Assembly: GCA_000378025.1 (NCBI GenBank)
Contig: KB899087.1
Span: forward strand, 2,914,001-2,978,000
From: Xanthobacteraceae bacterium 501b
GTDB taxonomy: Bacteria; Pseudomonadota; Alphaproteobacteria; Rhizobiales; Xanthobacteraceae
Reading direction: 5' to 3'
Length of the DNA: 64,000 nt
Numbering within the stretch: position 1 is the stretch's first letter; each line of letters begins with the position of its first letter. The position numbers and the translations under genes are program-made. The notes below the pieces were generated by a model. The model had not been told where the DNA came from, did no database searches, and saw nothing but the letters and a program-made list of their open reading frames with translations. This document shows, piece by piece, positions 59,297 to 64,000 of the stretch.

Positions 59297-60892
59297 TCAG
59301 CCGTAGGATCGCAGCGCCCGATGGGCGTCGAGATCGACCGGGCGATCCGGCACCCGCAGCTGGAACGTAGCGCCGATCGTGCCCGGGACCAGCTGCACAT
59401 CGCCGCCATGGGCCTGCATCAGCTCGGCGGCGATGGCGAGGCCGAGCCCGGTACCACCCCGGCTCACCGAGCCCTGGAACGCCTCGAACAGATGCGCCTG
59501 CGCCCGCTCGGGCACGCCCGGGCCGGTGTCGGCAACCTCGATGACGACGATGGCGCCCTCGCGCCTTCCGGTGATGCGGATCTGGTCACGGGCGACATCG
59601 TTGGGCGCGCGAGCGCGCAGCGCCTCGACGGCATTGCGGCAGAGGTTCAGCAGCACGCGGAACAGCTGGTCGGGATCGGCGTCGACCATCAGGTCGCGGT
59701 CGATCGATTCGACGAAGCCGATGCCGGTCCCGTCCTCCCCCACGCCGAGGCCAAGCGTGTCGCGCACTTCGGCCACCAGCGGGGCGAGCGCCACCATGCG
59801 CCGCTCCGGCGGGGGCTCCTGCGCCTTGCCGTAGGCGAGCGTATGCTCGCAATAGGCGATGGCACGGTCGAGCGCCGCTTCCAGCTTGGGGGCGAATCGC
59901 TGCACCGCCGGGTCGCGTATGTCGGCGAGGCGGTCGGAAATCAGCTGCACCGAGGCGAGCAGATTGCGCAGGTCGTGGTTGATCTTCGACACGGCGAGGC
60001 CCAGCGCGGCGAGGTGGTTCTTCTGCTGCAGCGTTTCGGCGATCTGCCGCTGCATGGTGGTCAGCTCGCGCTCGGCCTGGCCGATCTCGTCCAGCCGCCG
60101 GTCGTCGTCCACTTCCAGCACCGGCAGGGCCGGGTTGAGGCGGAAGGCGACCATGCGCTGGGTGAGGCGGCGCATCGGGCGCACGAACATCCAGGCAAGG
60201 CCGAGATAGACCAGCGCCCCAGTGAGCGCGGCGATAACCAGCGATACCAGCAGCACATTGCCGGTGAAGCGCAGCATCGCCTTGCGCAGCGGCGTCTCGC
60301 TGATGACGATCTCGACGAAACCGTCGCCGCGCGGCGGGGTGCCGACGGCGCGGATCACCCGCCCATCCGGCGCCAGCAGCGTGTCGAACGCCTCGCGCAC
60401 CGCCTGCAGCGGCCCGACATCGCGCACATCGGCGTGGTGGTCGACTTCCGGCGGCATGTCGGAGGAGGCGAGCAGGCGGCGCGTGTTGTCGCGCTTGAGA
60501 GCGACGGTGATGGCGCCGACGCTGCGCAGAAGTTCCTGCGTCAGCTGCGGCGAGATCATGCCATCCGGCGCGGCGTCGAGCACCAGGGCAGCGGTACGGG
60601 CGGAGGCCAGCCGGTCGGAAAGCCAGTTGAGCCGGAAGGCGGCGACGGCCGGCACCAGAATCAGCACCTCCGCCAGCAGCACGAAGGCGAGGGTGAAGGC
60701 CAGCAGCTTGCCGGACAGGCCGAGATGGAAACGTCGCCCTTCGCAGAGCCGGGGCGCGGCCGGGTCGTCCGAGACGCCGAATCCCATCGCCCCCGCCAGC
60801 AGGCGTCCGCCGCCCGAACGCGCGCGATCGCCGCCCGCCGGGACGGCGGGCACGGCGACGCCATCGGTCCCGGCTTGCGATCGCTTCTTCAT
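59297..60892 (-). CDS. Membrane sensor histidine kinase
   Basis: This 531-residue kinase has two membrane spans around a periplasmic sensor of about 140 residues. The first span is near FHLGLSGKLLAFTLAFVLLA and the second near LVSLVIAALTGALVYLGLAW. A HAMP-like segment follows, then the phosphorylated H306 in VSKINHDLRNLLASVQL and the ATPase domain (RNAVEALRAR, DTGPGVPERAQ, GGTGLGLAIAAEL). No response regulator is next to it. I chose the ATG at 60892, which follows GGAAGCG; an in-frame GTG/TTG upstream adds poorly conserved residues. Confidence 0.9.
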   Translation of the reverse strand: MKKRSQAGTDGVAVPAVPAGGDRARSGGGRLLAGAMGFGVSDDPAAPRLCEGRRFHLGLSGKLLAFTLAFVLLAEVLILVPAVAAFRLNWLSDRLASARTAALVLDAAPDGMISPQLTQELLRSVGAITVALKRDNTRRLLASSDMPPEVDHHADVRDVGPLQAVREAFDTLLAPDGRVIRAVGTPPRGDGFVEIVISETPLRKAMLRFTGNVLLVSLVIAALTGALVYLGLAWMFVRPMRRLTQRMVAFRLNPALPVLEVDDDRRLDEIGQAERELTTMQRQIAETLQQKNHLAALGLAVSKINHDLRNLLASVQLISDRLADIRDPAVQRFAPKLEAALDRAIAYCEHTLAYGKAQEPPPERRMVALAPLVAEVRDTLGLGVGEDGTGIGFVESIDRDLMVDADPDQLFRVLLNLCRNAVEALRARAPNDVARDQIRITGRREGAIVVIEVADTGPGVPERAQAHLFEAFQGSVSRGGTGLGLAIAAELMQAHGGDVQLVPGTIGATFQLRVPDRPVDLDAHRALRSYG

Positions 60893-61220
60893 GCCACCAA
60901 CGCTTCTTCCGCTCCCGCGCCCCACCCCTCGCGAGTCGGGCGCGCGCGCCATCGGATGGGAGGATTACGGCAGGGAAACGACCTCGGATCAGGAAGGCGC
61001 GTGGCCGCCCCCTCCCCCGGCCCGCCTCCCGCGCCCGATCACATTCATGTAAGGCGCGGCGGCGCCGTTGCCAGAGGCCCCGCTGCCATGCTTGCGAGTC
61101 AAAATGCGCCGCAACAGCAGCTGACGCGCGCCGTCCGAGGCGACGGGGTGGAAGCGGCTGCGAGCGGTGGAATGGGCGGTGGATGGAGGGGCGCAACCGG
61201 AGTGGCGCAGGGACTCGGCA
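60893..61220. other. Region between the sensor kinase and the rpmH promoter
   Basis: This 328-base stretch has no plausible gene. It separates divergent units. The open frames on both strands are arginine- and proline-rich and look like shadows of GC-rich DNA. Confidence 0.45.
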
Positions 61221-61249
61221 TTGACTTGGGCAAGAGTGCCCCCTATAAG
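61221..61249 (+). promoter_or_regulatory. Sigma-70 promoter of rpmH–rnpA–yidC
   Basis: TTGACT (61221–61226) and TATAAG (61244–61249) are separated by 17 bases, a near-consensus housekeeping promoter. It lies 134 bases before the rpmH start, so the message has a leader of about 130 bases. Confidence 0.75.
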
Positions 61250-61323
61250 CCGCCCAACCACGGCTGCCCCGCCGTTGGGTTGCTTCCCGCATCTGCGTTT
61301 TTCGCCCCGGCTGGTTCCGTGGC

Positions 61324-61349
61324 GTGCCGGAACGGGAACCTTCCGGCAC
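61324..61349 (+). other. Hairpin in the rpmH leader
   Basis: GTGCCGGAA and TTCCGGCAC form a perfect 9-base-pair stem with an 8-base loop, ending 34 bases before the rpmH start. It may affect translation or stability of the ribosomal-protein message; no known leader family is recognised. Confidence 0.5.
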
Positions 61350-61383
61350 CAGGGCGGCAGATCGAACAAGCGGAGAAAGACCC

Positions 61384-61518
61384 GTGAAGCGCACTTATCA
61401 ACCGAGCAAGCTCGTGCGCGCCCGCCGGCACGGCTTCCGTGCGCGCATGGCGACCCGCACCGGCCGCAAGATTATCAATCTTCGCCGTGCTCATGGCCGC
61501 AAGCGCCTGTCGGCCTGA
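61384..61518 (+). CDS. rpmH: 50S ribosomal protein L34
   Basis: This 44-residue basic protein matches L34 throughout ([20 protein letters not shown], ending HGRKRLSA). The start is GTG at 61384, with GGAGAAAG upstream. It is followed by rnpA, as in most bacteria. Confidence 0.97.
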   Translation: MKRTYQPSKLVRARRHGFRARMATRTGRKIINLRRAHGRKRLSA

Positions 61519-61583
61519 CCTAGCCTTTCGACCCCACATGGCTGGGGCGCGCCCCTCTGTTGCCTGAGGATCGGCGCCCTATC

Positions 61584-61982
61584 ATGGACCGGCTCGTCAA
61601 GCGCAAGGATTTTCTGGCCGCAGCGTCCGCGCTGCGTGCCAATTCCGGGCCGCTTCTACTCCAGGGCCGCGACCGCGCCGATGAGGCGCCGGCCCGCATC
61701 GGCCTCACCATTACCAAGAAACACGGCAATGCCGTGGTGCGAAACCGTATCCGCCGGCGCCTGCGCGCGGCGGCCCGCGACGCCTTGCCACGCGCGGCCA
61801 AGGACGGTTTCGACTATGTGATCGTCGCCCGGCGCGCTGCGCTCGGCACGCCTTTCACCGCCCTCATCCACGACATAGAGCGGGGAATCGCCCGCCTTCA
61901 CTCAGGAAGCCGGCGCCCGCCGAAGCCTGCGCGCGACGCCGCGCAGAGCCCGCCGCGCGCCGACGGAGAGCCCCTGCCATGA
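61584..61982 (+). CDS. rnpA: Ribonuclease P protein component
   Basis: This 132-residue protein binds the RNase P RNA for tRNA 5' maturation. It has RLVKRKDFLAAAS at the start, RIGLTITKKHGNAVVRNRIRRRLR (core TITKKHGNAVVRNRIRRR) and DYVIVARRAAL. The ATG at 61584 begins the conserved part; an upstream TTG in frame is less likely. Its stop overlaps the yidC start (ATGA). The yidD gene often found between them is absent. Confidence 0.95.
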   Translation: MDRLVKRKDFLAAASALRANSGPLLLQGRDRADEAPARIGLTITKKHGNAVVRNRIRRRLRAAARDALPRAAKDGFDYVIVARRAALGTPFTALIHDIERGIARLHSGSRRPPKPARDAAQSPPRADGEPLP

Positions 61983-63826
61983 CGTCCGAAAACCGCAATA
62001 TGATCCTCGCCATCGTCATGTCGATGGCGGTGCTCATTGCCTGGCAGTTCTTCTCCGGCGTGCCGCAGATGGAGCAGCAGCGCCAGGCGGCCCAGCAGCA
62101 GGCGGCCCAGCAGGCCGCCGCGCCGGGCCAAGCCGCCGCGCCGGGCCAGGCCGGCAGCGAGGCCGGCTCGCAGGCCCCCGCGCCCGGAACCGCCGCCCCC
62201 ACCGCCGCCGGCACCGCGCCGCGGGCGATGACCCGGGCCGAGGCGCTGGCCCGCACGCCGCGCATCGCCATCGAGACGCCGAGCGTCATCGGCTCCCTCG
62301 CCCTCAGGGGCGGCCGCATCGACGACCTGTCGCTGAAGGGCTATCACGAGACCGTCGACAACAGCAGCCCGATCATCGTCCTGCTCTCGCCCTCGGGCGG
62401 ACCGAATCCGTTCTACGCCGAATTCGGCTGGGTGCCCGGCGCCGGCGTGAATGTCGCGGTGCCGGCCGGCGACACGCTGTGGACCGCCCCGGAAGGCGCG
62501 CGCCTCACCCCCGAGACGCCGGTTGTGCTGACCTGGGACAATGGCGCCGGCCTCATCTTCCGCCGCACCCTCTCCATCGACGCCAACTACATGTTCCATG
62601 TGCTTGATGAGGTGGACAACACCACCGCCGAGCCGGTCGCGCTGCACCCCTATGCGCTGGTCTCGCGCCACGGCACGCCGCACACGCTCGGCTATTACAT
62701 CCTGCATGAAGGCCTGATCGGCGTTACCTCCGAGGGCGGGCTGCACGAAATCAAGTACAGCGCGATCGCCGAATCGCGCAGCCAGACCTTCCCCTCGGTT
62801 GGCGGCTGGCTCGGCATCACCGACAAATACTGGGCGGCGACCATCATCCCCGGCTCGGCCGAGAAGGTGCAGGCCCGGTTCTCCGCCGCGCAGACCGGCA
62901 ATGACCTGACCTACCAGACCGATTTCCTCGGCGACGCCGTCACCGTGGCGCCCGGCGCCAAGGCCTCCACCGATGGCCGCCTGTTCGCCGGCGCCAAGGT
63001 GGTGCAGCTGGTGGACGGCTATCAGACCCAGTACAATATCGACCGCTTCGACCTGCTGATCGACTGGGGCTGGTTCTATTTCATCACCAAGCCGCTGTTC
63101 CTGGTGATCGACTGGATCTACCGCTTCGTCGGCAATTTCGGCGTCGCCATCCTGGTCGTCACCGTGCTGTTGAAGGGCATCTTCTTCCCGCTCGCCAACA
63201 AGAGCTACGCCTCGATGGCGAAGATGAAGGCGGTGCAGCCGGAAATCTCGGGGCTGCGCGAGCGCTATGGCGATGACCGCGTCAAGCTCCAGCAGGAGAT
63301 GATGGCGATCTACAAAAAGGAGAAGATCAACCCGGTCGCGGGCTGCCTTCCGATCCTGATCCAGATCCCGGTCTTCTTCGCCCTCTACAAGGTGCTGTTC
63401 GTCACCATCGAAATGCGGCATGCGCCGTTCTTCGGCTGGATCCGCGATCTCTCCGCGCCCGACCCGACGACCATCTTCAACCTGTTCGGCCTCATTCCCT
63501 GGGACCCCGCCACGGTGCCCGTCATCGGCCACTTCCTCATGCTCGGCATCTGGCCGATCATCATGGGCATGACCATGTGGGCGCAGATGAAGCTGAACCC
63601 GGCCCCGCCGGACCCGACGCAGAAGATGATCTTCGACTGGATGCCGCTGGTCTTCACCTTCATGCTGGCCTCGTTCGCCTCCGGCCTCGTCATCTACTGG
63701 GCTTGGAACAACACGCTCTCGGTGATCCAGCAGTCGATCATCATGCGGAAGAACGGCGTGAAAGTTGAATTGTGGGACAATCTGAAGAGCATATTTATCC
63801 GCACGAAGAAGCCGAAGGCCGGCTGA
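61979..63826 (+). CDS. yidC: Membrane protein insertase YidC
   Basis: This 615-residue insertase places proteins in the inner membrane. It begins with a first span (ILAIVMSMAVLIAWQFF), then a long linker rich in glutamine, alanine and proline (residues about 35–85), a large periplasmic beta domain, and the conserved five-span core. The core contains GNFGVAILVVTVLLKGIFFP, QEMMAIYKKEKINPVAGCLP, and MPLVFTFMLASFASGLVIYW. The linker length is at the upper end for the family. Confidence 0.96.
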   Translation: MTSENRNMILAIVMSMAVLIAWQFFSGVPQMEQQRQAAQQQAAQQAAAPGQAAAPGQAGSEAGSQAPAPGTAAPTAAGTAPRAMTRAEALARTPRIAIETPSVIGSLALRGGRIDDLSLKGYHETVDNSSPIIVLLSPSGGPNPFYAEFGWVPGAGVNVAVPAGDTLWTAPEGARLTPETPVVLTWDNGAGLIFRRTLSIDANYMFHVLDEVDNTTAEPVALHPYALVSRHGTPHTLGYYILHEGLIGVTSEGGLHEIKYSAIAESRSQTFPSVGGWLGITDKYWAATIIPGSAEKVQARFSAAQTGNDLTYQTDFLGDAVTVAPGAKASTDGRLFAGAKVVQLVDGYQTQYNIDRFDLLIDWGWFYFITKPLFLVIDWIYRFVGNFGVAILVVTVLLKGIFFPLANKSYASMAKMKAVQPEISGLRERYGDDRVKLQQEMMAIYKKEKINPVAGCLPILIQIPVFFALYKVLFVTIEMRHAPFFGWIRDLSAPDPTTIFNLFGLIPWDPATVPVIGHFLMLGIWPIIMGMTMWAQMKLNPAPPDPTQKMIFDWMPLVFTFMLASFASGLVIYWAWNNTLSVIQQSIIMRKNGVKVELWDNLKSIFIRTKKPKAG

Positions 63827-63845
63827 TGCGGGGACATTGAACGCC

Positions 63846-64000
63846 ATGGAACAGGCCGACGATACGTCTGCTGCGTCGGCCTTCACGGCCGACGAGATCG
63901 AAGCCGGGCGCCGGCTCTTTGCCGGCGAGTGGAACTTCCTCACGGCGGCGCCCACCATCGCCACGCTGCCGCCGATGCGCTCGATCGAGATCGCCTTCGC
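63846..64000 (+). CDS. engB: Ribosome-biogenesis GTPase EngB/YihA, 3' truncated by window edge
   Basis: The 51 visible residues begin MEQADDTSAASAFTADEIEA and go on with GRRLFAGEWNFLTAAPTIAT and LPPMRSIEIAFA, the N-terminal pattern that precedes the G1 loop of EngB. The G motifs lie beyond the window. It follows yidC by 19 bases, the usual order in alphaproteobacteria. Confidence 0.88.
   Translation, partial: MEQADDTSAASAFTADEIEAGRRLFAGEWNFLTAAPTIATLPPMRSIEIAF

Overview
The window is high-GC alphaproteobacterial DNA. The rpmH–rnpA–yidC–engB block at the right end, the matAB/TRAP malonate operon, the ArsR/ACR3/ArsJ arsenic genes and the many ABC and TRAP importers fit the Hyphomicrobiales, perhaps an Ancylobacter/Starkeya/Xanthobacter-like genus. 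That taxonomic guess is inference. No rRNA, CRISPR array or intact insertion sequence is visible.

Layout. (1) 1–1763: the end of a polyamine/Fe-type ABC ATPase, a short tandem repeat and a DUF1275 membrane protein. (2) 1770–3725: pstS followed by an ArsR–arsenate reductase fusion, behind an ArsR-type operator. (3) 4131–19277: a branched acid-sugar island that matches the oxidative D-apiose/D-apionate route. It holds a RuBisCO-like protein (OiaX type), a DUF1537 kinase (OiaK), an ApnO-like oxidoisomerase, a TRAP importer, a FadR-type GntR regulator, an ApnL-like lactonase, a sugar ABC importer with an ATPase–permease fusion, and an SMP-30 lactonase. A short motif repeats at its three control regions. 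(4) 19274–26133: an arsenic cluster read leftwards in three units, arsR–arsC–acr3, arsR–MFS–arsH and GAPDH–arsJ, each with its own inverted-repeat operator candidate. (5) 26216–31377: FecI/FecR/TonB receptor/periplasmic binding protein for iron-chelate uptake.

(6) 31554–38387: a malonate operon (malonyl-CoA decarboxylase, malonyl-CoA synthetase, TRAP transporter) divergent from its GntR regulator. (7) 38514–48314: a second sugar island with a LacI regulator, a two-permease ABC importer, DhaK/DhaL-type kinase, an Asp/Glu racemase-like protein and an aldo/keto reductase; its substrate is not known. (8) 48315–57617: an accessory stretch with a decayed SDR gene, a secreted hydrolase, an HTH–GAF protein, a GMC oxidoreductase, and an ECF sigma/anti-sigma operon with a DUF305 protein and a beta-propeller. 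Three copies of one promoter-like element (GGAATAA, 15 bases, GTC) lie here. The stretch ends in a serine-recombinase remnant whose 3' end runs into a tRNA-Arg gene, an old integration junction. (9) 57915–64000: a secreted glycosidase-like protein, a sensor kinase and the conserved rpmH–rnpA–yidC–engB block.

The most unusual observations are the putative ECF regulon with a duplicated promoter/leader, the ArsR-type operator shared by pstS, GAPDH–arsJ and arsR–arsC–acr3, and the RuBisCO-like acid-sugar pathway with its shared regulatory motif.
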